Positions 7,271 through 16,156 of a stretch of 64,000 nt of DNA are shown piece by piece. Position 1 is the first letter of the stretch. Every line of letters begins with the position of its first letter. The translations under genes and the position numbers were made by a program. Source of the stretch: Kribbella jiaozuonensis (GTDB taxonomy: Bacteria; Actinomycetota; Actinomycetes; Propionibacteriales; Kribbellaceae). Below the pieces are notes generated by a model. That model did no database searches, was not told the DNA's origin, and saw nothing but the letters and a program-made list of their open reading frames with translations. The stretch spans positions 62,001-126,000 of the forward strand of contig NZ_SZPZ01000005.1 in the NCBI RefSeq assembly GCF_005233875.1, given 5' to 3'.

Positions 7271-9922
7271 ATGGCTGATCCGCCATCGCCGACACCGAGA
7301 GGCCCAACTGTGACGATGCCTAGAACCGTTGACGTTGAGCAGTTGCAACTCGAGGACGACCCGTTCGTCGGTGCACCAAGGACCGACCGGCGACCGGGCG
7401 GACGATCCGACTGGCCGGCGCGCTGGATCCGGGCCGCGGAGAGCGGCGACGTGGTCACCGAATGGCCGGCGCGGTGGATCCGGGCGGCGGAGAGCGGCGA
7501 CGTGGTCACCGAATGGCCGGCGCGGTGGATCCGGGCGGCGGAGAGCGGTGACGTGGTCGGGTTCCGGCTGCGGGTCGACTGCGCGGAGCCGGGTGAGGTC
7601 GTTGTCCACGTGTCTGCCGACGAGCGGTACGAACTGTGGGTCGACGGTGACCTCGTCGGCCGTGGCCCCTCGCGAGGCGAGGTCAGCCACTGGTCGTTCG
7701 AGAGCTACCGTCTGCGGTTGCCCGCCGGCGGCCACTGGCTTGCTGCCCGGGTGTGGAGCCTCGGGGACGACGCACCACTGGCGCAGCTGAGCCTCGGCGA
7801 CGGTCCCACCTTCCTCCTCGCCGCCGAGCCCGTCCGCGGCCAACACCTTGAACTTGCCACCGGCACGGCGCCCTGGCAAACAGCCGCACTCCCCGGCCAC
7901 GGCCGCCGCTCCAAAGGCGACGGCTACGGCTGCGGAGCCAGACACACCACCGACGGCCGCACCTATCCCTGGGGCTGGCAAACCAACACAGACAACCTCA
8001 CCTGGTCCCCAGCCAAGCCCAGCGGCGCCCCCGGACGACCAAGCGACGGCGCACGACTGAGCCCGGCAAACGCGGCAGACGCGGGCGGCGCGGCAGGCGG
8101 GGGCGGCGCGGCAGGCGGGGGCGGACCAGGCGGACCGGGCGGAGCGGGCGGACGGTCTGGTGGCGGTGGGCGGTTGTTGGTGCCGGGGCGGTTGCCGGCG
8201 GCGGTGCAGCGGTGGGTTGGTGGGGCTCGGGTTCGGCATGTTGCGGAGCATCTGGTGGGACGACCGACTCGTGACTGTGTCGTGGATCCGGCGGATCACC
8301 TGGACGATGAGGCCGGCGATTGGCAGGGGCTGCTCAGCGGTACCGCGCTCGTGGTGCCGCCCGCGACCTGTCGGCGGGTGTTGATCGACCTCGACCAGTA
8401 CGTCTGCGCCTACCCCGTCCTCGACCTGGAGGGCGGTCGCGATGCCGAAGTACGACTGCACTGGCAGGAGTCCCTCTACGAGACGGATCCCCAAGCAGGT
8501 AAAGGACATCGCGACGTTGTCGCCGGCAAGCTGTTCGGCCGGCCAGGGCTCGTGGAAGACGGCATCGGTGACCTCTTCATCGCAGGCGGCGGCCGCGAGC
8601 ACCACAGCACCCTGTGGTGGCAGTCCGGCCGCTACGTCGAGCTCCTCATCACCACAGCGACCGAACCGCTCACGATCACCGGCCTGCGGTTCCGCGAAAC
8701 CCACTACCCGTACGAGAACCGCACCGCCTTCACCGCCAGCGACCCACGGCTCGCCCAGATCGGCGAACTCGCCTTCCGCACCCTGCAAGCCTGCAGCCAC
8801 GAAACAACAATGGACTGCCCGTACTACGAACAACTCCAGTACGCCGGCGACACCCGCCTCCAGTGCCTGGTCGCCTACGCCACCACCGGCGACGACGCGC
8901 TAGCCCGCCAGGCACTGCGCGCCTTCAGCCGCAGCCAGGGCGAGAACGGGCTGGTGCAGTCCCGGACACCGTCCCGGCACGCCTCCCCCATCCCGCCGTT
9001 CACGCTGTGGTGGGTGGCGATGGTGCACGACTTCGCCCTGTGGCGCGGCGACCTGGCCTTCGTCACCGAACTCATGCCAGGCGTCCGCGCAGCCCTCGAC
9101 GCACACCGCCGTACCGTCGACGACCGCGGCATCTTCCACGCGCTGCACGGCTGGAACTTCACCGACTGGGTGCCGGGCTGGGACGCCGGCACCCCACCTG
9201 GCATCGTCCAGGACGGGGAACAACACCCCGACTGGCCCGGCCCGGGACGCGGCGTGTCCGCGGTCCTGCAACTCCAGCTGGCTCTGGTCGCACGGCAGGC
9301 CGCCGACCTGGAGTCCTGGGTCGGCACTGCCGCCGGATACTCACAGCTGGCCGACCAGCTCGTCGAAGCCGCCGACGACGCCTTCTACGACACCGACCGC
9401 GGGCTGTACGCCGACGACCTCGCGCACAGCGCGTTCAGCGAGCACGCGCAGTCGCTGGCACTACTCGCGGGAGCGAAGTACGGCGAGACCGCCGTCCGGA
9501 CGATGCTCCAGGAGCCGGCCGGTGCCCTCGCGCGGACGACTGTGTACTTCGACCACTACCTGTTCGAGGCACTACAGCGGATCGGCCGGACCGATGTGCT
9601 GCTGGACCGGCTCGGACTCTGGTACGGCCTGCTGGACCGGGGCCTGCGGACCGCGATCGAGCACCCCGAGCCGACCCGCAGCGACTGTCACGCCTGGGGT
9701 GCACATCCGCTCTACCACTACATCTCGACGCTGCTCGGCGTCCGGCCAACCGCACCCGGAATGACCGCAGTCACGATCACTCCCCAGCTCGGCGGCCTCG
9801 AGTGGGCCCAGGCAACGGTACCGACACCGCATGGCCCGCTCGAGGTCCGCGCAGAGGCCGGCAGACCACCAGCGGTCGCTGCCCCACCAGAGATCACGGT
9901 GACAATCGCACCGACACTCTGA
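7271..9922 (+). CDS. Alpha-L-rhamnosidase-like glycoside hydrolase (GH78 family)
   Basis: This 883-residue protein has an N-terminal beta-sandwich resembling the GH78 N domains (ERYELWVDGDLVGRGPSRGE), then an (alpha/alpha)6-type barrel with the acidic motif TMDCPYYEQLQYAGDTR and later WNFTDWVPGW, and a C-terminal beta domain (HAWGAHPLYHY, TPQLGGLEWAQATVPTPHG). These match rhamnosidase-type enzymes that release L-rhamnose from plant glycosides or pectins. No signal peptide is seen, so it probably acts on imported glycosides. Two oddities are a 17-residue segment repeated three times near residues 48-96 and a glycine-rich insertion near 272-298. The exact start (7271 or the ATG at 7316) is uncertain. 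Confidence 0.8.
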   Translation: MADPPSPTPRGPTVTMPRTVDVEQLQLEDDPFVGAPRTDRRPGGRSDWPARWIRAAESGDVVTEWPARWIRAAESGDVVTEWPARWIRAAESGDVVGFRLRVDCAEPGEVVVHVSADERYELWVDGDLVGRGPSRGEVSHWSFESYRLRLPAGGHWLAARVWSLGDDAPLAQLSLGDGPTFLLAAEPVRGQHLELATGTAPWQTAALPGHGRRSKGDGYGCGARHTTDGRTYPWGWQTNTDNLTWSPAKPSGAPGRPSDGARLSPANAADAGGAAGGGGAAGGGGPGGPGGAGGRSGGGGRLLVPGRLPAAVQRWVGGARVRHVAEHLVGRPTRDCVVDPADHLDDEAGDWQGLLSGTALVVPPATCRRVLIDLDQYVCAYPVLDLEGGRDAEVRLHWQESLYETDPQAGKGHRDVVAGKLFGRPGLVEDGIGDLFIAGGGREHHSTLWWQSGRYVELLITTATEPLTITGLRFRETHYPYENRTAFTASDPRLAQIGELAFRTLQACSHETTMDCPYYEQLQYAGDTRLQCLVAYATTGDDALARQALRAFSRSQGENGLVQSRTPSRHASPIPPFTLWWVAMVHDFALWRGDLAFVTELMPGVRAALDAHRRTVDDRGIFHALHGWNFTDWVPGWDAGTPPGIVQDGEQHPDWPGPGRGVSAVLQLQLALVARQAADLESWVGTAAGYSQLADQLVEAADDAFYDTDRGLYADDLAHSAFSEHAQSLALLAGAKYGETAVRTMLQEPAGALARTTVYFDHYLFEALQRIGRTDVLLDRLGLWYGLLDRGLRTAIEHPEPTRSDCHAWGAHPLYHYISTLLGVRPTAPGMTAVTITPQLGGLEWAQATVPTPHGPLEVRAEAGRPPAVAAPPEITVTIAPTL
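7412..7558 (+). repeat. 51-base tandem repeat, almost three copies, inside the GH78 gene
   Basis: Units begin at 7412, 7463 and 7514, each starting TGGCCGGCGCG and encoding WPARWIRAAESGDVV followed by TE. Copies two and three are almost identical at DNA level. The unit is a multiple of three, so the frame is preserved. Homologous domains would need this strand only once, which suggests recent slippage or unequal recombination. Confidence 0.9.
8083..8165 (+). repeat. G-rich 18-base tandem repeat coding for a glycine/alanine linker
   Basis: The segment repeats GGCGGCGCGGCAGGCGGG about twice and then degenerates into GGX codons, giving a Gly/Ala-rich linker (GGAAGGGGAAGGGG and onward) within the GH78 protein. 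It is strongly G-rich on the coding strand and may be slippage-prone. It probably forms a flexible loop between the two N-terminal beta domains. Confidence 0.75.
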
Positions 9923-9934
9923 TGGGGCCGCGGC

Positions 9935-11965
9935 CTATGGCTGGTACGGCGGCTGCTGCGGCGGGTTCTGACCGCCCTGGTTCGGGTATTGCTGCCAAGG
10001 TCCTGCCGCCTGGGCGGTGGCCGGCTTCGCGCGGAGACGGAGTACCACGAACACCCCGACCAGCAGTAGGAGCACGCCCCCGCCGCCAAGACCGGCAATC
10101 AGGGCAACCGGAGTGCCGTCGCCATCGCCTGAATCAGAGTTGCTGCCCTGGACCGGGCCGCCGGCCTCGGTCTTGTCGCCATCGCCGGGGGTGTCCGAAG
10201 CTGACGGCTCCGCGGTCGGTGTCGGCGTGATCGAGTCGCCCGAGACTGGCGTCGCCCCGTCGACGTACGTCGGCTTCCCCGCACCGGCTGTGCCTACCAC
10301 GCCGACGGTCAGCGTCAGCGGGATCGTGAACGCCTTGTCGTCGTCCTTCCGGGTCAGCGACACCGCGATGTAGTACTCGCCGGGCGTCGAGGTGCCGGTG
10401 TCCTGGTTGTTGGCGCCGTTACGGTTCAGGTAACGGATCTCCTTGCTGGTGACTGCCTTGACCAGGCCACGCTTGGTGAGCACGCCCTTCGTGTACGAGC
10501 CGCCCGGCACCTTCTTGGCGAAGACGGCGTAGACGTCCTCACCGATCGGCGAGATCAGTGCGGTGTCGAGATACCGGATCCCGTCGATGGCTTCGGCGGT
10601 GGCACCGGCCATCTCCGGCACCGTGATCTGCGCCTGGATGCGCTGACCCCAATCGGCCTTGACCTTGTACAGCTGCAGCTCGCCCGGCATCAGCGTGGTC
10701 TTGTAGCTACCGGGCTGCAGCAGCGGCGCATCCGGGAAGCTCGAACCAGGAACGATCGCCCGCGGCGTCGAGCCCCGCATCGGAACCCACGTCGGGTCGT
10801 CGGCCGCCGCCGGGAGGCTGGTGGTCGACTCCACCGGCGGCTCCTCGTCGATCCGCAGCTCGTACGGCACGCCCTTGAGCTCCCGGAAGTCCTTGCCCGG
10901 GTTGACGGTCAGCACCAGCTGCTCGGACTCGGCGCACTCGTCGTTCTTCTTCTCGTACTTCGACCAGCTCGCGGCGGTCCCGGTAGCGAGGCCCTGATCT
11001 CCGTCGAACCCTCTCGGGTAGCTCCATCCACACTGCTCACCGGTGAGCGTGTTGAGCTTCACCTCGGTCTGGATGACGAAACTGCCACCTGACGGGCGCC
11101 GGAAGCTCACCCCGGCCCGCAGCGTCGAGCCCGTCATGGTCCGCTTGAGCAGGTAGTGCTTCGAGGTGCTGTCCACCCCGAACGTGTCGGAGTAGTGGCC
11201 CGGGGCAAGCTCCGGCGCGCCTTCCTGTTGGGCCGCACCCTGCACCGGCGTACCGGAGATGCGGAACGGGCGGAAGGCTCGCGTGGACAGGCGGTCCAGG
11301 CCGGCCTCGAGGTCGATGGTCGAGTCGGCGTCGTAGTAGTCGCCGCGGCCTTCTCGAGCGACGCACTGGAGCTGGGTGCGTGCCTTCCCGGCGACGCGGA
11401 ACCCGACGACGTCGATCTTCAGATCGATGCCCTGCTTGGCGATCGACTGCGCCACCACACAGGGATCTGGCGCGCAGGTGGCTTCACCGTCGGAGACCAG
11501 CACGATGGTGCGCTGGCCGACCGGACCGAGATCCTTGGCTGCCTGCTGGAGCGCATAGCCGATCGGAGTCTCGCCGTACGGCTTGTACTTCGCGATCGCG
11601 GCCTGCAACTGCGGCCGGTTGTCGGTGCCGATCGGGACGGTGAGCTGCGTGTCGGAGCAGGCACCGGGCTGGGTGCGCTTGAACACAGTCGCGCCATACA
11701 CCCGCAGGCCGACCTCGGCGGCCGTCGGGAGCTTGGTCACCACCTGGGTCAGGGCGGTCCGGGCCGCGGCGATCTTGGTCTGCCCGTCGCCGGCCGGCTC
11801 CTTCATCGAGCCGGACGAGTCGAGCACCAGGACGAGTTTGCCGCCGGACGGAGCAGGGTCGGCCACCGCGCTCCCGGTGGTCAGGCCGGCCAGCACAGCA
11901 GTCAGTGTGATGGCGAGGAGCGCCCAGACCGCTGGGCGGCGGCGGTGTCCCTGGTGAGTCGTCAT
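9935..11965 (-). CDS. Secreted, membrane-anchored VWA-domain protein
   Basis: The 676-residue protein starts with a signal peptide (basic HRRR, hydrophobic core to about 33, then AVADP). A von Willebrand A domain follows with the MIDAS motif DSSGS at 49-53 and a later SDGEA. The middle (about 240-570) is unassigned beta-rich sequence. Near the C-terminus come a Ser/Thr/Pro/Asp-rich spacer, a transmembrane helix and the tail RLRAKPATAQ followed by Gln/Pro-rich sequence. It is therefore an extracellular protein held by one C-terminal helix; binding partners are unknown. A GGAGG site sits before the ATG at 11965. It is divergent from the HTH gene at 12109. Confidence 0.82.
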   Translation of the reverse strand: MTTHQGHRRRPAVWALLAITLTAVLAGLTTGSAVADPAPSGGKLVLVLDSSGSMKEPAGDGQTKIAAARTALTQVVTKLPTAAEVGLRVYGATVFKRTQPGACSDTQLTVPIGTDNRPQLQAAIAKYKPYGETPIGYALQQAAKDLGPVGQRTIVLVSDGEATCAPDPCVVAQSIAKQGIDLKIDVVGFRVAGKARTQLQCVAREGRGDYYDADSTIDLEAGLDRLSTRAFRPFRISGTPVQGAAQQEGAPELAPGHYSDTFGVDSTSKHYLLKRTMTGSTLRAGVSFRRPSGGSFVIQTEVKLNTLTGEQCGWSYPRGFDGDQGLATGTAASWSKYEKKNDECAESEQLVLTVNPGKDFRELKGVPYELRIDEEPPVESTTSLPAAADDPTWVPMRGSTPRAIVPGSSFPDAPLLQPGSYKTTLMPGELQLYKVKADWGQRIQAQITVPEMAGATAEAIDGIRYLDTALISPIGEDVYAVFAKKVPGGSYTKGVLTKRGLVKAVTSKEIRYLNRNGANNQDTGTSTPGEYYIAVSLTRKDDDKAFTIPLTLTVGVVGTAGAGKPTYVDGATPVSGDSITPTPTAEPSASDTPGDGDKTEAGGPVQGSNSDSGDGDGTPVALIAGLGGGGVLLLLVGVFVVLRLRAKPATAQAAGPWQQYPNQGGQNPPQQPPYQP

Positions 11966-12004
11966 CGTTTCCTCCAGTGAGATTCGCTGCCGCAAACACT
12001 TTCA

Positions 12005-12082
12005 GTTTGCGATTGCAAATGTCAAGCCGATTTGGTCTGGATATCTGCGTTCGCAGGTGCGAAGATATTTGCAATCGCGATG
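12005..12082. promoter_or_regulatory. Paired inverted operator-like sites between the VWA gene and the HTH gene
   Basis: The sequence GCGATTGCAAAT at 12010-12021 returns as its reverse complement ATTTGCAATCGC at 12067-12078. The first site is itself a dyad, TTTGC-GATT-GCAAA. Between them lies TGCGTTCGCA at 12050-12059. The spacing of about 57 bases and the position between divergent genes suggest binding sites for the adjacent HTH regulator. This is inferred from symmetry only. Confidence 0.5.
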
Positions 12083-12108
12083 CGGTGGCCGACGGAAGGG
12101 GCGGACCG

Positions 12109-12771
12109 ATGGACCAGACAGCGCACAACCTCCAGCAGCAGATCGAGCTGTACGGCGAGCCGCTCGGGGAGACTGTACGGCGTGTCCTGGGTCCACTCGG
12201 GCTGACGCAGGGCGGGCTCGCGCAGCTCATCGGCATGTCTGCGCCGATGTTGTCCCAACTGGTCAGCGCGCAGCGGGTGAAGATCGGCAACCCGGCGGTG
12301 ATGTCCCGCCTGCGGGCCGCCTCGGAGCTGGCCGATCTGGCGATCACGAGCGAGATCGGGGACCACGAGATCCCGGCCGAGCTCGATCGCATCCGGCAAA
12401 CCACCGGCGGACTGACAACCTCGGGATCAACCGGCCACCCGCCGAGGTCCGGCCAGCTGCCTGATGGGTTGGGGACGGTGTCGTCGGGGATCGCCGGGCA
12501 GGTGCCGGGTGGGGCCGGGGCGGATGTTGCTTCAGGCATCCATACGGCTTGGCCCGCCGGCGTGGGCGTGCGGGTGGATGACGGTGCCACGGCTCGCGCC
12601 GTCGTACGGGCGATCCAGGATCTCCTCCGCGAGGTCGCGTCAGCCGACGAGATCCAGCAAGCAGCAGCCGCCCTGGAAGCGGAGTCACCCGCGCTCGCCG
12701 AACTGCTGCTGGCCTACGGGACCGGCAGGACCGCCGACGCCCTCGCCCACTATGAGCAACATCACGGCTGA
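12109..12771 (+). CDS. HTH-type DNA-binding regulator
   Basis: The 220-residue protein has an N-terminal helix-turn-helix at about 30-60 (LTQGGLAQLIGMSAPMLSQL) of XRE-like type. A Gly/Pro/Ser-rich linker at about 100-150 follows, then a helical C-terminal region rich in Ala and Glu with no recognised ligand domain. The open frame starts earlier at 11977, but the ATG at 12109 follows an AAGGGGCGG site and gives a sensible N-terminus (MDQTAHNLQQQIEL). It is divergent from the VWA gene across inverted repeats, so it probably controls itself and that gene. Confidence 0.75.
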   Translation: MDQTAHNLQQQIELYGEPLGETVRRVLGPLGLTQGGLAQLIGMSAPMLSQLVSAQRVKIGNPAVMSRLRAASELADLAITSEIGDHEIPAELDRIRQTTGGLTTSGSTGHPPRSGQLPDGLGTVSSGIAGQVPGGAGADVASGIHTAWPAGVGVRVDDGATARAVVRAIQDLLREVASADEIQQAAAALEAESPALAELLLAYGTGRTADALAHYEQHHG

Positions 12772-12913
12772 GCCCTCTATATAGCACGAGTCGAGTAGAC
12801 ATTCGGCCCGATCTCATCCTTTGTCAGCGTGGAATTCCGTCGCCAACTCTGCTGTTGGGTTGCCTCGGCGGGGCGGATCGTCCTGCATTCGTTGACGTTG
12901 TGAGGAGAGGCTT

Positions 12914-13765
12914 GTGCGCGCGTTCGGCGCTTTTCGGCGGGTTGTTGCGGTGGCGGGAGCGGTCACGCTCGCAGTGTCGATGGTTGCCTGCGGCAGCGAT
13001 CAGGACAAAGCCGCGGGCGGTCCTGATCTCGGGCTGATGAAGGCCGGCACGTTGCGGATCGGGACGCTGACCGATGCGCCGCCGAACGTGTACGTGAAGG
13101 ACGGCAAGTTCACCGGATTCGACAACGACCTGATCACCGCGGTGGCGGCCAAGCTGAACCTGAAGCCGGAGTTCGTCGGGACGGACTTCTCCGCGCTGCT
13201 CTCGCAGGTGAACGGCGGCCAGTTCGACCTCGGCAGCTCGTCGATCACGATCACCGAGGCACGGAAGAAGACGGTTGCGTTCAGCAACGGATACGACTTC
13301 GGCTACCTCGGTCTCAACACCACCAAGAACTCCGGCATCACGTCGTTCGACCAGCTCCAGGGCAAGCGGGTCGTCGTCGTACAAGGCACCGTCCAGGACG
13401 ACTACGCGACCGGCAAGAACCTCAACCCGGTCCGCGTACCGAACTACAACGCCGCCCTCGGCCAGCTCAAGGCGGGTACGGCGGACGCCTGGGTCTCCCC
13501 CGCCGAGATCGGCGAGAAGATGGCCAAGGAGCAGGGTGGCGGCACCGTCATCCTCGCCGCCAAGGAGCTGAGCGACGCCCCGATGGCGTTCGCGGTGGCC
13601 AAGAGCAACGACAAGCTCCGCGACGCCGTCAACAAGGCGCTCGACGAGGTCATCGCCGACGGCACCTGGACCAAGCTGGTCGAGCAGTACTACCCCGGTC
13701 GCGCCGTACCGGCGAACTTCAAGCCCGGCAGCGGGTCTGTGAAGTTCACCGCCCCCAAGGCCTGA
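12914..13765 (+). CDS. Polar amino-acid ABC transporter, substrate-binding lipoprotein
   Basis: This family 3 solute-binding protein (283 residues) is anchored by a lipobox ending at Cys26 (SMVAC). Mature features include LRIGTLTDAPP, FTGFDNDLI, a mid-domain ITEARKKTVAFS and GTWTKLVEQYY at the end. It delivers a polar amino acid to the permease encoded just downstream. GTG start with GAGGAGAGG upstream. The three genes 12914-15247 form one operon; the ligand cannot be read from the sequence. The 142 bases before it hold a TATATA stretch at 12778 but no gene. Confidence 0.9.
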   Translation: MRAFGAFRRVVAVAGAVTLAVSMVACGSDQDKAAGGPDLGLMKAGTLRIGTLTDAPPNVYVKDGKFTGFDNDLITAVAAKLNLKPEFVGTDFSALLSQVNGGQFDLGSSSITITEARKKTVAFSNGYDFGYLGLNTTKNSGITSFDQLQGKRVVVVQGTVQDDYATGKNLNPVRVPNYNAALGQLKAGTADAWVSPAEIGEKMAKEQGGGTVILAAKELSDAPMAFAVAKSNDKLRDAVNKALDEVIADGTWTKLVEQYYPGRAVPANFKPGSGSVKFTAPKA

Positions 13766-13767
13766 GC

Positions 13768-14523
13768 ATGGACATCTGGTCCACGCTGAGCGACACCTTC
13801 CTCGACTGGGAGTCGATGAAGGCGGTCCTGCCCGAGATGCTCAAGGTGGGACTGGTCAACACCCTCATCCTGGCGGCCGCCTCGGTCGTGCTGGGCACTG
13901 TGCTCGGCATGATCGTGGCGGTCCTCGCCCTGTCCACCAAGCCCTGGCTGCGCTGGCCCGCGAAGATCTACACCGACATCTTCCGCGGGCTGCCCGCGAT
14001 CCTGACCATCCTGCTGATCGGTCAGGGCCTGTCCCCCATCACCCGGCACTGGTGGGGCCCGAACCCGTACCCGCTCGGCATCCTCGCGCTCTCGCTGATC
14101 GCCGCCGCGTACATCGGCGAGATCTTCCGCTCCGGCATCCAGAGCGTGGAGAAAGGCCAGCTCGAGGCCGCCCGCGCGCTCGGGTTCAGCTACCCCAGCG
14201 GGATGCGGCTGGTCGTCATCCCACAAGGGGTACGGCGGGTGCTGCCGGCGCTCGTGAACCAGTTCATCGCGCTGGTGAAAGAGTCCAGCCTGGTCTACTT
14301 CCTCGGCCTGCTGGCGAGTCAGCGCGAGCTGTTCCGGATCGGTCAGGACGCGGCCGCGACCAACGGCAACCTGTCGCCGCTGCTGCTCGCGGGCATCTTC
14401 TACCTGAGCATCACCGTGCCGCTGACCCACCTGGTGAACCACTTCGACAAGCGGCTGCGCGAAGGGCGGCCGACCGAGAACAACGATGTGAAGCTGGAGG
14501 AGCTCGCGCATGCGAACCATTGA
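13768..14523 (+). CDS. Polar amino-acid ABC transporter permease
   Basis: The 251-residue inner-membrane subunit of the HisM/GlnP family has about five hydrophobic helices and the EAA loop QLEAARALGFSYPSGMRLVV, which contacts the ATPase. As a single permease gene it probably works as a homodimer. It starts two bases after the binding-protein stop, and its end overlaps the ATPase gene by 14 bases. Confidence 0.92.
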   Translation: MDIWSTLSDTFLDWESMKAVLPEMLKVGLVNTLILAAASVVLGTVLGMIVAVLALSTKPWLRWPAKIYTDIFRGLPAILTILLIGQGLSPITRHWWGPNPYPLGILALSLIAAAYIGEIFRSGIQSVEKGQLEAARALGFSYPSGMRLVVIPQGVRRVLPALVNQFIALVKESSLVYFLGLLASQRELFRIGQDAAATNGNLSPLLLAGIFYLSITVPLTHLVNHFDKRLREGRPTENNDVKLEELAHANH

Positions 14524-15247
14524 GGCCGCGAGCCTGGAGGTCGAGGGCGTCGAGCTCGCGTTCGGTACCAACAAGGTCCTGCGCGGCGTCAACCTCGCCG
14601 TACCGGCCGGCCACACCGCCTGCGTGATCGGGCCGTCGGGTTCGGGCAAGTCGACATTGCTGCGCGCGATCAACCGGCTGCTCGAGCCGGATGCGGGTGA
14701 TGTGAGGCTGGGCGGCGAGTCGGTACTGCGCGGTGACCCCGACGTACTGCGTCGTCGCATCGGCATGGTGTTCCAGCACTTCAACCTGTTCCCGCACAAG
14801 ACCGTGCTGGACAACATCACGCTCCCGCTCCGCAAGATCAAGAAGCTCGACACCGACACCGCGCAACAGGCGGCCCGGGAGCAGCTCGAGCTCGTCGGCC
14901 TGGCCGAGAAGGCGGGAGCGCGGCCCGGGAACCTGTCCGGCGGTCAGCAGCAGCGGGTCGCGATCGCGCGGGCGCTCGCGATGAAGCCCGAGGTGATGCT
15001 GTTCGACGAGGCGACGTCGGCACTCGATCCCGAGCTCGTGAAGGGTGTGCTCGCGCTGATGGCGGATCTGGCGCAGGCGGGGATGACGATGGTCGTGGTC
15101 ACGCACGAGATGGGGTTCGCGCGCGAGGTGGCGGATCAGGTCGCGTTCATCGATCAGGGCGTGGTGGTGGAGTCCGGCGTACCGGAGCAAGTGTTCACGG
15201 ACGCGGATTCGCCGCGGCTGCGGCAGTTCCTCTCGCAGGTGCTGTAA
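14510..15247 (+). CDS. Polar amino-acid ABC transporter ATP-binding protein
   Basis: The 245-residue ATPase of the GlnQ/HisP type shows Walker A GPSGSGKST near 42-50, signature LSGGQQQR, Walker B VMLFDEATSALDPE and the switch histidine in VVVTHEMGFAREVA. It energises the importer encoded by the two genes before it. The ATG lies inside the end of the permease gene, so translation is likely coupled. Confidence 0.95.
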   Translation: MRTIEAASLEVEGVELAFGTNKVLRGVNLAVPAGHTACVIGPSGSGKSTLLRAINRLLEPDAGDVRLGGESVLRGDPDVLRRRIGMVFQHFNLFPHKTVLDNITLPLRKIKKLDTDTAQQAAREQLELVGLAEKAGARPGNLSGGQQQRVAIARALAMKPEVMLFDEATSALDPELVKGVLALMADLAQAGMTMVVVTHEMGFAREVADQVAFIDQGVVVESGVPEQVFTDADSPRLRQFLSQVL

Positions 15248-15324
15248 AAGTCACCTCTGGCGCATTTGGTTGCCGAGGGCCACTATGGAGACAGGCCCGG
15301 GACCGGGTCGACCATGGCTGGGGG

Positions 15325-16041
15325 ATGGTTGTGGTGAGAGATCTTCGGTTGATGATCTCGACGGCGCTCGCCGTCGGGCTGACAGCGACGCTGGGCCTGA
15401 CGGTGAGCACCGAGCCACGAGCCACCGCCACCGCGGCTGCGCCCGTCCAAGCCACGGTGAAACAGCAGGTGGCGAGGCCGAAGTGGGTCTATCTCACCTT
15501 TGACGACGGGCCGAGCGCGCGCTACACCGCACAGATCCTGAAGATCCTTCAGGCCTACCACGTGCGGGCGACGTTCTTCGAGGTCGGCCAGAACATCAAG
15601 CGGTACCCGGCCATCACCCGGCGGGTCGATCAGCTCGGCCACAGCGTGCAGAACCATTCCTGGTCGCACCCGAACCTCACCAAGGTCAGCTGGCCCACGT
15701 TCAAGTACCAGGTCCGGACCACGGACCGCTACCTCAAGGCACAGACCGGTTACACCCCGCGCTGCCTGCGACCGCCGTACGGCGCGACGAACCGAGTGGT
15801 CGCGAAACGAGCCGCGATGCTCGGCAAGAAGCTCACGCTGTGGACCGTCGACCCGGCCGATTGGAGCCGTCCGGGTACGTCGGTGATCGTGCGCCGCGTA
15901 CTGGCGAAGGTACGGAGCGGCTCGGTGGTTCTGATGCACGACGGCGGCGGCAACCGCAGTCAGACCGTCGCCGCGCTGCCGAAGATCCTGAAGGCGCTCA
16001 AGGCCCGGGGTTACCTCTTCTATCCGTTGTGGTGTCACTAG
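15325..16041 (+). CDS. Secreted polysaccharide deacetylase (NodB domain), copy 1
   Basis: This carbohydrate esterase 4-type enzyme probably removes N-acetyl groups from peptidoglycan or a chitin-like polymer. A signal peptide or anchor covers residues 1 to about 40. NodB motifs are TFDDGPS (metal Asp pair), HSWSHPN (metal His), RPPYGA, WTVDPADW and VVLMHDGGG. The start may be the ATG at 15325 or a GTG a few codons later nearer the GGGGGA site. It is followed after 115 bases by a paralogue with the same motif order. Confidence 0.9.
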   Translation: MVVVRDLRLMISTALAVGLTATLGLTVSTEPRATATAAAPVQATVKQQVARPKWVYLTFDDGPSARYTAQILKILQAYHVRATFFEVGQNIKRYPAITRRVDQLGHSVQNHSWSHPNLTKVSWPTFKYQVRTTDRYLKAQTGYTPRCLRPPYGATNRVVAKRAAMLGKKLTLWTVDPADWSRPGTSVIVRRVLAKVRSGSVVLMHDGGGNRSQTVAALPKILKALKARGYLFYPLWCH

Positions 16042-16156
16042 CCGGCGTCCGGTATTCGTTACTCGTTGACGCGGCAGCGGCGTGGGCGCTGGCTTTCGGC
16101 GGCGACATGCACAGGGTGGACGAGAGGAGTGAGCCACCCACCGCCCTGGGGGACGC

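Noticed and set aside
6206..8833. An 875-codon minus-strand open frame
   Set aside because: Only the part from 7222 down is kinase. The rest is antisense to the rhamnosidase gene with low-complexity, non-family sequence.
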